From Succinivibrio sp. (GTDB lineage: Bacteria > Pseudomonadota > Gammaproteobacteria > Enterobacterales > Succinivibrionaceae): a stretch of 10,843 bases of DNA. This document shows, piece by piece, positions 1 through 6,297 of the stretch. A program made the position numbers and the translations under genes. The DNA lies in the NCBI GenBank assembly GCA_017959135.1, contig JAGDBH010000052.1, forward strand, positions 1 through 10,843, in the 5' to 3' direction. The notes beneath the pieces were generated by a model that worked only from the letters and a program-made list of their open reading frames with translations, was not told the DNA's origin and ran no database searches. How positions within the stretch are numbered: position 1 is the first letter of the stretch; each line of letters starts with the position of its first letter.

Positions 1-147
1 GTACCTCATATAAGGGAGCTGTATAAGTATTTTAATATCAATACCGTTGCCGTAAGTCGAAGAATCAACTCAAATATCACAAAGAGAAATGCAGTAAGTG
101 AGCTTATGATTACAAACTACGACAAGGATACTCTGGCTCTGGTCTAG
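1..147 (+). CDS. 3' end of an unidentified plus-strand gene (partial)
   Basis: The first 48 codons of the window are open in frame 1 and end at TAG (145-147). The upstream part lies outside the window. The visible C-terminus is polar and basic (RELYKYFNINTVAVSRRI, then a hydrophilic tail ending in LALV). The stretch YFNINTVAVSRRI resembles the recognition helix of a helix-turn-helix DNA-binding domain, but the fragment is too short to name a family and I do not recognise it. It is the only plus-strand gene and converges on the sanA-like gene, with a hairpin region (146-185) between the two stops. That it is a real coding end is inferred from the open frame to the window edge and from the terminator-like structure just after the stop. 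Confidence 0.5.
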   Translation, partial: VPHIRELYKYFNINTVAVSRRINSNITKRNAVSELMITNYDKDTLALV

Positions 148-179
148 CTTTCAGATAAGATAAAGGCCAGCTGAAAGCT
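146..179. repeat. perfect 9-bp inverted repeat at the convergent junction
   Basis: AGCTTTCAG at 146-154 is exactly inverted as CTGAAAGCT at 171-179, with a 16-nt loop. The left arm begins inside the TAG stop of the plus-strand gene. It shares its right arm with the 163-185 hairpin, so the two structures exclude each other. On the plus strand it could help terminate the upstream gene, with TCTTTTTC some 20 nt further on. Confidence 0.5.
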
Positions 180-185
180 GACCTT
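163..185 (-). terminator. hairpin between convergent genes, probable terminator of the sanA end
   Basis: The minus strand reads AAGGTCAGC, a 5-nt loop, then GCTGGCCTT: a 9-bp stem with one G-U wobble. It is followed by TTATCTTATCT, a broken U-rich run. It lies about 20 nt past the sanA-like stop. On the plus strand the same stem has a C-A mismatch and no immediate T run, so it suits minus-strand transcripts better. A second inverted repeat (146-154 with 171-179) overlaps it and cannot form at the same time. Confidence 0.5.
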
Positions 186-204
186 GATAATCATTAATCT
201 TTTT

Positions 205-1275
205 CTAATCAGGATTTACCTGAGGATTTGATTTTGCAGGAATGTTAGGATCGATATATGTATTTGAGGTTCCGACATTCAGACTTTCCGAGGCAACTTC
301 ATTTGCTTCCTCAAGAGCTTCAGTCTGTTCTTCACTTAGAACTTCAATCTGCTGTTTATCGATAATATTCTTGTTTTCCGGAACTCTTGCCTCAGGAATG
401 TAATATTCGTACTCAGCCTGCTCAACTCTCTTCTTGATCATCTTTGCATTGTCAGAGGTCTTCTTTGCAATTGGTTCATATTTAGCAATACGAGCCTTTT
501 CCTTTAGAACCTGAGCATTGTCAGTTATGAACTTTAGAGGAGATGTCAGCTTCTTTGGCTTGTTTGACATTTCCTTTGGAAGAGCTGATTTGCCTATAGA
601 TTCAGGTTTACCCAGGAATTTTGGCTGACTCTTTAAAAGATAAACATCAAAAGCACATTTGATTCGGGCAAAGAACTCTCTTATGGCAACCTTTGAGAAG
701 AATCCATAGTTAGGGCTCAATGCATTGAAGCCAACTGCATTCAGATCATAGTTATCTGCAATAAACAGAGCGCGTTCATTCTGAAAATCCTGAGAGATAA
801 TGGTTACATTTTTAAGCAGAAATACCTTTCTTGCTCTGATAACTGAGTCCAGTGTAGATATTCCAGCAAAATCAGCTACGATTCTGTCTGCAGGAACACC
901 AGCCTTAACCAGTGCTCTAATCATCTGTCTTGGCTCGTTATAGGAGTGATGCAGATTATCACCAGATGCAAGAATGTAATCAATCTTTCCTGATTTGAAT
1001 AACTGAGCAGCCGCAATGATTCTATAGGTGAAATAATCATTTGGCTGACCGTTTGAATTGAGAGAGGATGTGCCAAGTAAAAGACCAACTTTGTTATAAG
1101 GAATCTTGTCTATGCTTTCATAGGTTTTAAATGCAAAGCTAGAAATTCTGAAGCAGCCTAGTACCAGGAATAGAATTCCGATAAATAAAGCCAATAGGCC
1201 GATGTAGCCTACTGCCTTTAAAAAGCTAGACATATCAGATGAAAACCTCATCTCAGATTGATCTTGATATGACAT
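205..1275 (-). CDS. sanA: SanA-like inner-membrane protein (DUF218/YdcF family) with long C-terminal extension
   Basis: This 356-residue protein has one N-terminal membrane segment (about 18-44) followed by a DUF218 domain. The core matches remembered E. coli SanA closely: LLLGTS near 65-70, YRI near 84-86, ASGDN (103-107), YNEP (112-115), DFAGISTLDS (135-144), a QxFxNERALFIA segment (162-173) and a PKFLG end near 218-222. SanA supports the envelope barrier, including high-temperature vancomycin resistance in E. coli; its biochemical activity is not established. E. coli SanA is about 239 residues. Here a tail of roughly 130 residues follows: first lysine-rich with two imperfect copies of a 17-residue unit (251-267 and 274-290), then glutamate-rich (about 309-332), then Pro/Asn-rich. 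The ATG is preceded by TAAGGAAATT, whose TAA is the ybeD stop 7 nt upstream, so co-translation with ybeD is likely. The core assignment is firm; the role of the tail is unknown. Confidence 0.85.
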   Translation of the reverse strand: MSYQDQSEMRFSSDMSSFLKAVGYIGLLALFIGILFLVLGCFRISSFAFKTYESIDKIPYNKVGLLLGTSSLNSNGQPNDYFTYRIIAAAQLFKSGKIDYILASGDNLHHSYNEPRQMIRALVKAGVPADRIVADFAGISTLDSVIRARKVFLLKNVTIISQDFQNERALFIADNYDLNAVGFNALSPNYGFFSKVAIREFFARIKCAFDVYLLKSQPKFLGKPESIGKSALPKEMSNKPKKLTSPLKFITDNAQVLKEKARIAKYEPIAKKTSDNAKMIKKRVEQAEYEYYIPEARVPENKNIIDKQQIEVLSEEQTEALEEANEVASESLNVGTSNTYIDPNIPAKSNPQVNPD

Positions 1276-1282
1276 AATTTCC

Positions 1283-1567
1283 TTAAATTACATGTTTAAC
1301 GCAAGGTAATGCACTAATTTTTTCGTATAAAAGTTTCAGGTTCTCTGCCTTATTAACTTTTACAGGTATTGTGTAGGAAACATAGTTTCCTTTTGAACTT
1401 TTGCGAGGTTCATCGGTAATTTTCTGCATAATTCCGGCTTCAACCTCATTTATGGCTTTTTCAACCTCACCAAGTGAATTCACAATTGATGCATCAACAA
1501 TAACTCTGAATCCAACAACACATGGAAATTCCATGAGTTTCTCTAATTTATTATATGAATCAGTCAT
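1283..1567 (-). CDS. ybeD: YbeD/DUF493 family protein
   Basis: This is a small protein of 94 residues from the ATG at 1567. It matches E. coli YbeD (87 aa) in the N-terminal LEKLMEFPC segment (compare LNELLEFPT), the central SSKGNYVS motif and a C-terminal LYEKISALPCVKHVI (compare LYEELGKIDIVRMVL). YbeD has an ACT-like fold resembling regulatory domains; its function is not known. A TTG at 1579 would add four residues, but it sits at the edge of the 1578-1607 hairpin, so the ATG is preferred. No strong ribosome binding site is visible for either start. It sits downstream of dacA, as in E. coli, but is followed by a sanA-like gene instead of lipB. Confidence 0.85.
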   Translation of the reverse strand: MTDSYNKLEKLMEFPCVVGFRVIVDASIVNSLGEVEKAINEVEAGIMQKITDEPRKSSKGNYVSYTIPVKVNKAENLKLLYEKISALPCVKHVI

Positions 1568-1577
1568 AACTTTGTAC

Positions 1578-1607
1578 AAATTCTATCCAGTGTTCTGGAT
1601 AGAATTT
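1578..1607 (-). terminator. perfect 13-bp hairpin between dacA and ybeD
   Basis: AAATTCTATCCAG (1578-1590) is exactly inverted as CTGGATAGAATTT (1595-1607) around a 4-nt loop. On the minus strand an A run precedes the stem and only a short UUU follows, so it may be a partial terminator or attenuator after dacA. It begins 16 nt past the dacA stop and ends 10 nt before the ybeD ATG. On the plus strand it is followed by TTC after a T run, but no plus-strand gene is seen there. It could also be a processing or stabilising element for the dacA 3' end. Confidence 0.6.
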
Positions 1608-1623
1608 TTCTCCTGTAAAGGTA

Positions 1624-2904
1624 TTAGGCCTCTTCAACAACTTCTTCATCGGATGAGAAGAATAAGCAGATCTTATCCCATAATCTTCCGAAGAAGCCAC
1701 ATTCTTCAACAACATCTACAGAAACCAGTGGAACAGTAGAAATTACGTTGTCATCAATCTTAACTTCAATTACACCCAGCTCATCGCCCTTGTTGATAGG
1801 TGCGGTGAAGACACTCTTCTTTAATCTGTAGCCAAGTTTAATGTCGCCCTGACGTCCGCGAGGGATCATTAGGTTCAGATCCTTCTGAATTGCAAGACGA
1901 ACCTGATTTGTTTTACCCATACGTACGTTTCTGGTTAACAGAACCTTGTTGGCTGTAACAGGAGTGTACTGCTGGAAATAACGGAAACCATAGGTTAACA
2001 GAGCCTTGTTGTAGTCAGCACGTAGTTTCTCTGATTTAGCTCCGATTACTGAGGCAACCAGTCTCATACCGTCGTTGGTAGCAGAGGTTACAAGGTTGTA
2101 TCCAACCTGAGACAGATGTCCGGTCTTAATACCGTCAACATTGATTGACTTGTCCCATAGCAGACGGTTTCTGTTCATCTGCTTGATGCCGTTGAAGGTG
2201 AAGTCCTTCTGGCTGTATAGAGGGTACTCTTCAGGCAGGTCTCTGATAGTTGCTCTGCCTAATAGAGCCATATCATAAGCTGATGAATAGTTCAGCTCAT
2301 CAAAAAGACCGTGAACATTTGAGAAATGGGTATCTTTAAGTCCAAGCTGTGCAGCGTAGTTGTTCATTACAGAAACAAAACCTTCCTGTGTTCCTGCAAG
2401 ATGAATTGCCATAGCAACACATGCATCGTTACCTGACTGGATAATGATTCCCTTTACAAGATCTCCAACCTTAATGGTTTTACCCACTTCGATGAACATC
2501 TTTGATGAATCAGTGTACTTCTTGGCCCAGGCATCTTCAGTAATGGTTACATCATCTTCCATATGAAGTCTGCCGGCTTTAAGCTCCATACCGATGACAT
2601 ATGCTGTCATCATCTTGGTTAGTGAAGCTGGCCAGATTCTCTCGTGAGCATTGTGCTCACAGATAACTCTTCCTGAACTGTAATCCATTAGTACCCATGA
2701 CTGAGCATCGAATACTGGTGGCTCTGGAATTACAATTGGGGCAGGTGCAACTCCATTAGCAGGAACGGCAGATGGTGCTGCAGAATCAGCGTTTGCCTTC
2801 ATCTGAGCAAAAGGATCTGGAATGTTCTCCTCTGCGGAAACACTTAAACCAGAAACAAGAGCCGTAACTAATAATGTAGTTTTTAGTACCTTTTTTAATG
2901 ACAT
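1624..2904 (-). CDS. dacA: D-alanyl-D-alanine carboxypeptidase (PBP5/6 type)
   Basis: This periplasmic DD-carboxypeptidase removes the terminal D-Ala of peptidoglycan pentapeptides. It has 426 residues; E. coli PBP5 has 403. An N-terminal signal peptide (about 1-24, cleavage likely after VSA) is followed by an Ala/Pro-rich segment (about 30-63) that E. coli PBP5 lacks. The penicillin-binding motifs are in order: SLTK with nucleophile Ser94 and Lys97, SGN at 157-159, and KTG at 260-262. The residues after KTG read HLSQVGYN, where the family usually has a Thr near the second position. The C-terminal domain follows, then FFGRLWDKICLFF, which matches the amphipathic membrane anchor of PBP5 (FFGRVWDF), and an unusual acidic tail ending EEVVEEA. 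The ATG has AGGAAA 7 nt upstream. It lies 22 nt after the rlpA stop, in the order seen in E. coli. Confidence 0.95.
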   Translation of the reverse strand: MSLKKVLKTTLLVTALVSGLSVSAEENIPDPFAQMKANADSAAPSAVPANGVAPAPIVIPEPPVFDAQSWVLMDYSSGRVICEHNAHERIWPASLTKMMTAYVIGMELKAGRLHMEDDVTITEDAWAKKYTDSSKMFIEVGKTIKVGDLVKGIIIQSGNDACVAMAIHLAGTQEGFVSVMNNYAAQLGLKDTHFSNVHGLFDELNYSSAYDMALLGRATIRDLPEEYPLYSQKDFTFNGIKQMNRNRLLWDKSINVDGIKTGHLSQVGYNLVTSATNDGMRLVASVIGAKSEKLRADYNKALLTYGFRYFQQYTPVTANKVLLTRNVRMGKTNQVRLAIQKDLNLMIPRGRQGDIKLGYRLKKSVFTAPINKGDELGVIEVKIDDNVISTVPLVSVDVVEECGFFGRLWDKICLFFSSDEEVVEEA

Positions 2905-2926
2905 TTTTATTTCCTAGTTTTCTTTT

Positions 2927-3931
2927 TTAAAAACTTTTTACAAAACAATCAGTATACCCTTTTTTCTTCAAAGATGCGGCAGCATTTCGTGCAGAAGCTT
3001 CATTTAATGGTCCAACAAGAACCTTGTTAATGTTTCCTTCCTTTCTGATTACGATAGGGTATGAAACCTTAGCCTGAACGTTATTCTTAATCTCATTTGC
3101 CATCAGATCAGAATTACATGCAACCAGCTGAACGTACCAGCCTGGAACTGTATTAGATGTTATTCCCTGATTATTAGTTTTTATGTAGCCGGTATTTGCA
3201 TATCCTGTATTAGAATAGCCTGTATTTGCGCTTCCTGCTGATCTTGAGGTTGCAGCACCGATATGCTGATAGGTTGAGGTATTCTTGTTAACTACACCTG
3301 CATACTGCTGTCGAACAGATCCTGCAGGCTTGCCGTATGCATTGGTATATGTTCCGTTTGCACTTACATTGATAAGTTCAATTCTAACCTTTGAGGTTCC
3401 GGTTCCAACCATATCAATTGCACGTGCAGAGCCCTCTGACAGGTCAAGAATTCTATCGCCAACGAAAGGACCACGATCATTTACACGAACGATAACCTTT
3501 TTGCCGTTACGAAGGTTTGTAACCTTTAGATATGATGGCAGTGGCAGATTCTTATGGGCGGCAGTGAATCCCTTCTGATCATAGATTTCACCGTTTGATG
3601 TCTTCTGGCCGTGGAAGCCTGGACCATACCATGAAGCTGTTCCTTCCTCAACATATGATGTGGTGCCGTTCCAGATCATATAGTTCTTGCCTAAAACTCT
3701 ATAATCCTTATTGCAGCCTCCAACACGCTGGTACTCATATTTTGGTACTGCACCACCGATGCCGTTGATATTGACTTTTTCAGTCTGAGGCTGTGGTTTA
3801 GTCTTGTTTGGACCTGTTCCGTATCTGTATGAACCTGAGAATGATGGGGATCCACCTGAAGATGAACATCCCTGAAGAACAAGAGCCGCTGAAACAGTAA
3901 TAATGGTAGCTATAAATTTTAATTTTTTCAT
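2927..3931 (-). CDS. rlpA: RlpA septal/lytic transglycosylase lipoprotein with SPOR domain
   Basis: This is a 334-residue outer-membrane lipoprotein when started at the ATG at 3931. That start gives a clean lipoprotein signal peptide (MKKLKF, a hydrophobic run, then LQGC with lipid-attachment Cys22). The upstream in-frame ATG at 3961 would prepend ten residues and has no ribosome binding site. The double-psi beta-barrel domain runs about 94-190, with EEGTASWYG (Glu96), FHGQKTSNGE (His107) and VNDRGPF (Asp152), the signature residues of RlpA transglycosylases. A low-complexity linker (about 195-258) contains three consecutive NTGY units (236-248). A SPOR domain that binds denuded glycan (about 262-334) ends the protein. 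In Pseudomonas, RlpA cleaves glycan strands lacking stem peptides at the septum. GGAG lies 12 nt before the ATG, a long spacing. Confidence 0.93.
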   Translation of the reverse strand: MKKLKFIATIITVSAALVLQGCSSSGGSPSFSGSYRYGTGPNKTKPQPQTEKVNINGIGGAVPKYEYQRVGGCNKDYRVLGKNYMIWNGTTSYVEEGTASWYGPGFHGQKTSNGEIYDQKGFTAAHKNLPLPSYLKVTNLRNGKKVIVRVNDRGPFVGDRILDLSEGSARAIDMVGTGTSKVRIELINVSANGTYTNAYGKPAGSVRQQYAGVVNKNTSTYQHIGAATSRSAGSANTGYSNTGYANTGYIKTNNQGITSNTVPGWYVQLVACNSDLMANEIKNNVQAKVSYPIVIRKEGNINKVLVGPLNEASARNAAASLKKKGYTDCFVKSF

Positions 3932-3967
3932 AAAATAAAGGATCTCCATTTTCATCGGCATTAAAAC

Positions 3968-4018
3968 AGACTTTTAAGCCCTAATATTTTAATTAGTGCA
4001 TGCTGTACTTAAAAGTCT
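3968..4018. repeat. 11-bp perfect inverted repeat in the mltB-rlpA spacer
   Basis: AGACTTTTAAG (3968-3978) is exactly inverted as CTTAAAAGTCT (4008-4018), with a 29-nt loop that itself contains a small inverted repeat (CTAAT at 3981-3985, ATTAG at 3990-3994) and the palindrome GCATGC. On the minus strand the structure precedes rlpA and is followed by GTTTTAA. On the plus strand TTTATTTT follows. It may be a terminator or attenuator after mltB, or a leader structure for rlpA; the AT-rich stem is weak for a terminator. Confidence 0.45.
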
Positions 4019-4068
4019 TTTATTTTGAAATTTAATAAATAGAACAAACAATAGACTGTTATTTGTGT

Positions 4069-5076
4069 CTATGGCTTTTTACTTCTGTGAACTACTTTTT
4101 TTCCCTGTCTCTGTTTTTCCTTGTTTACACCCATGGCAATAAACTCTGAGAGTTCATATACAGCTCTGGCGTATAACTGAGAAGTGTTGTATTTCATGAT
4201 TGAATGGAAATTCTCAAGACCAACAGCGTAACCTTTCTGTCCGTTCTCAAGGTCAAATGCAAACAGTCTTATCTTCTGATTTGGACTTAGGTTAACCTTG
4301 GTGGTAGCTCCTGATGCATACAGCTCCTGAACAGTAAGATTCCACTGTTTATCCATCAGAGCTTTTGGATCTGCATTGTTGATATGGCAAGGATAGTAGA
4401 TACCTCTTCCTGTCTGCCAGCCATGACCTTTGAAATAGTTTGCAACAGAGCCAATGGCATCTTCTCTGTTAGTGAAAAGATTTACGTAGCCGTCACCATC
4501 ATAGTCAACTGCGTAATCAAGATATGCAGAAGGCATGAACTGTCCCATACCCATCGCACCGGCATATGAGCCTTTGATGTCGTCGTAATTCCATTCTTCT
4601 CTTGATGCCAAAGCAACGAATCTAGCAAATTCCTTTGAGAAATACGCCTCTCTCTTAGGGAAATTGAAACCTAATGTATATAGGGCATCAAGAACTCTCC
4701 AGTTACCCATATTCTTTCCAAAGAAGGTTTCAACTCCGATAATTGCACAGATAATCTCGTAAGGAACACCAAAGTCCTTCTGAGCCTTTAAAAGAGTTTT
4801 TTCGTTTTCAAAATAGAACTTTACAGCAGCTTCGATTCTTGAAGTTGTAATAAAGATCTTTCTGTACTGCCACCAAGGCTTTCCCTCTGAGGGACGGGTG
4901 ATTGCATCAATAATTTTCTGCTGATATACAGCCTGAGATGTAGCATCTTTTAGTGTCTGAACATCTACTCCTGCATATTTAGCAAGTTCATCATAATTTG
5001 GCGCAGCATGAACGGATGTGGCTGTAAAAAAGGATAATCCCAGTACTATGGCAAGTTTACTAATTGTTTTATTCAT
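4069..5076 (-). CDS. mltB: lytic murein transglycosylase B, soluble periplasmic form
   Basis: This glycoside hydrolase family 103 enzyme cleaves peptidoglycan to 1,6-anhydroMurNAc products. Numbering is from the ATG at 5076 (335 residues). A signal peptide (about 1-24, ending SVHA) lacks a lipobox cysteine, so the protein is predicted soluble, like Pseudomonas SltB1 and unlike lipoprotein MltB of E. coli. The catalytic Glu is Glu116 in IIGVETFFGK. GSYAGAMGMGQFMPSAY (169-185) is a hallmark motif of the family. DYDGDGYVNL (191-200) matches the EF-hand-like calcium loop of E. coli Slt35. A GTG at 5097 is an alternative start that adds seven residues and lies 11 nt after a perfect AAGGAGG. The ATG gives the more ordinary signal peptide but only a poor nearby ribosome binding site. 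It lies directly after mrdB, as in Pseudomonas. Confidence 0.93.
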   Translation of the reverse strand: MNKTISKLAIVLGLSFFTATSVHAAPNYDELAKYAGVDVQTLKDATSQAVYQQKIIDAITRPSEGKPWWQYRKIFITTSRIEAAVKFYFENEKTLLKAQKDFGVPYEIICAIIGVETFFGKNMGNWRVLDALYTLGFNFPKREAYFSKEFARFVALASREEWNYDDIKGSYAGAMGMGQFMPSAYLDYAVDYDGDGYVNLFTNREDAIGSVANYFKGHGWQTGRGIYYPCHINNADPKALMDKQWNLTVQELYASGATTKVNLSPNQKIRLFAFDLENGQKGYAVGLENFHSIMKYNTSQLYARAVYELSEFIAMGVNKEKQRQGKKVVHRSKKP

Positions 5077-5091
5077 TCTTTCTATTTTTGT

Positions 5092-5108
5092 CTGCACGTT
5101 ACGTGCAG
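5092..5108 (-). repeat. 17-nt palindrome hairpin at the mltB start
   Basis: The minus strand reads CTGCACGTAACGTGCAG, two perfect 8-nt arms around a single A. It can fold as a 7-bp stem with a 3-nt loop. It begins immediately after the AAGGAGG sequence and contains the alternative GTG start (5097-5095) in its 3' arm. It therefore lies exactly between the strong ribosome binding site and both candidate starts. Confidence 0.7.
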
Positions 5109-5115
5109 CCTCCTT
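5109..5115 (-). promoter_or_regulatory. strong Shine-Dalgarno for mltB, overlapping the mrdB stop
   Basis: The minus strand reads AAGGAGG, a full consensus, and its first bases are the end of the mrdB TAA stop (5116-5114). The spacing is 11 nt to the GTG at 5097 and 32 nt to the ATG at 5076. Folding of the 5092-5108 palindrome would reduce the effective distance to the ATG to about 15 nt. The overlap with the stop suggests coupling to RodA translation. Confidence 0.6.
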
Positions 5116-6262
5116 ATTTATCCTTTTTAAAGAAACTTATTCGTTTATGTGTGTGAATCGACATCATTATTCCGAAGCAGATCATCAGTGTAATCATTGC
5201 TGTTCCGCCATAACTGATGAGTGGCAGTGGAACACCTACAACCGGCAGAATTCCTGAAACCATACCGATGTTAACAAAGATGTAGAACATAAATGTAAAG
5301 GTAAAGCTTCCACACAGAATTCTTTCAAAGTTATGACGTGCATTCAGGGTGATGACAACGCATCTGCCGATTATAAAACAGTAGAGTGATATAAGAATGA
5401 GGAAGCCAACAAGACCGGTTTCTTCTGATAACACTGCGAAAATAAAATCGGTATGAGGTTCTGGAAGGAAATCCAGCTGTGACTGACTTCCCTGAAGCCA
5501 GCCTTTACCGTACAGACCACCTGAACCAATTGCAATCTTGGACTGGATGATGTGATAACCAGCACCTAGAGGATCGGATGAAGGATCTAACAGGGTAAAA
5601 ACACGCTGTTTCTGATAATCATGAAGAACGAAATTCCAGATGACTGGCAGTGCAGCTGCTCCTGCAATGGCTCCCGTAATCAGCCACCACCAGGAAAGAC
5701 CTGCAATAAAGATACAGATAAATCCTGCTACAGAAACCAGAGCAGCTGTACCAAGATCAGGCTGCATCAGAATAAGTACAGTCGGAATGCCAACAATGAT
5801 AAAGGAACAGATTGTATGCAGAAGCTTTGGTGGCAGGGCAGTTTTTGCAAGAAAGGCTGCAACTGACAGAGGCATAACAACCTTGAAAAATTCTGATGGC
5901 TGAATTCTTACAATACCAAGATTAAGCCATCTCTGAGCTCCCTTTGAAATATCACCGAACAGCTCAACCATAACCAGCAGAATTACACCTATGATGTAAA
6001 GATAGGTTGAGGCTTTGGCAAAGTATTTAGGTGGAATCTGTGCCACTGCAATCATAAGAACGAAAGCGGCTCCAGTTCTTGTAATCTGACGAATCAGCAT
6101 GTCAGCATGCTGACCTGATGCTGAATACAGAACAAACAGACTGAAACACAGAGCTAAAAACAGACCGAACATCAGCGGAAGATCGACGTGATGTCTGGAA
6201 AAGAAGTTTTTTCCAATGCTGTTACTGTTTACCTGACTTAATGTATTTTTATCTTCTGACAT
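5114..6262 (-). CDS. mrdB: RodA, SEDS-family peptidoglycan glycosyltransferase
   Basis: RodA polymerises glycan strands from lipid II during rod-shaped elongation, working with PBP2. The protein has 382 residues (E. coli 370) and is a polytopic inner-membrane protein with about ten hydrophobic segments. SEDS hallmarks are present: GAQRWLNLG (108-116), RIQPSEFFKVVMPL (119-132), QPDLGTA (167-173), FLPEPHTDFIFAVLSEETG (265-283) and PLPLISYGG near the C-terminus. Asp272 in HTDF corresponds to the essential Asp262 of E. coli RodA. The N-terminal cytoplasmic stretch of about 25 residues is Ser/Asn-rich. The start ATG is 35 nt after the mrdA stop, with only a weak AAGTAG before it. It belongs to the mrdA-mrdB operon. 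Confidence 0.95.
   Translation of the reverse strand: MSEDKNTLSQVNSNSIGKNFFSRHHVDLPLMFGLFLALCFSLFVLYSASGQHADMLIRQITRTGAAFVLMIAVAQIPPKYFAKASTYLYIIGVILLVMVELFGDISKGAQRWLNLGIVRIQPSEFFKVVMPLSVAAFLAKTALPPKLLHTICSFIIVGIPTVLILMQPDLGTAALVSVAGFICIFIAGLSWWWLITGAIAGAAALPVIWNFVLHDYQKQRVFTLLDPSSDPLGAGYHIIQSKIAIGSGGLYGKGWLQGSQSQLDFLPEPHTDFIFAVLSEETGLVGFLILISLYCFIIGRCVVITLNARHNFERILCGSFTFTFMFYIFVNIGMVSGILPVVGVPLPLISYGGTAMITLMICFGIMMSIHTHKRISFFKKDK
6101..6114. repeat. 14-bp perfect palindrome inside mrdB
   Basis: GTCAGCATGCTGAC is self-complementary and is flanked by a further inverted pair, TCAGCAT (6094-6100) and ATGCTGA (6118-6124). It encodes part of the periplasmic loop after the first membrane segment of RodA. 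It may be a chance product of similar Gln-His-Ala-Asp-Met codons or a protein-binding palindrome. Confidence 0.5.
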
Positions 6263-6297
6263 TTTTACTACTTGATATCTGTGCTTGCTGCTTGTTT

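Noticed and set aside
1401-1739. Plus-strand open frame opposite ybeD and the dacA end
   Set aside because: Shadow frame across two conserved minus-strand genes and a hairpin, with no recognisable domain.
3285-3578. Plus-strand open frame opposite rlpA
   Set aside because: Antisense shadow of the conserved barrel domain; no domain or binding site.
3932-3961. Upstream ATG for rlpA adding ten residues
   Set aside because: No ribosome binding site, and it would bury the lipoprotein signal peptide that begins cleanly at 3931.
5018-5257. Plus-strand open frame across the mrdB-mltB junction
   Set aside because: Overlaps two conserved genes on the other strand and looks like noise.
5621-5903. Two plus-strand open frames opposite mrdB
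   Set aside because: Low-complexity shadow translations of the RodA coding region.
6101-6124. Nested palindrome in mrdB as an operator
   Set aside because: It lies deep inside a conserved coding region and its codons fit the protein; kept only as a low-confidence repeat.
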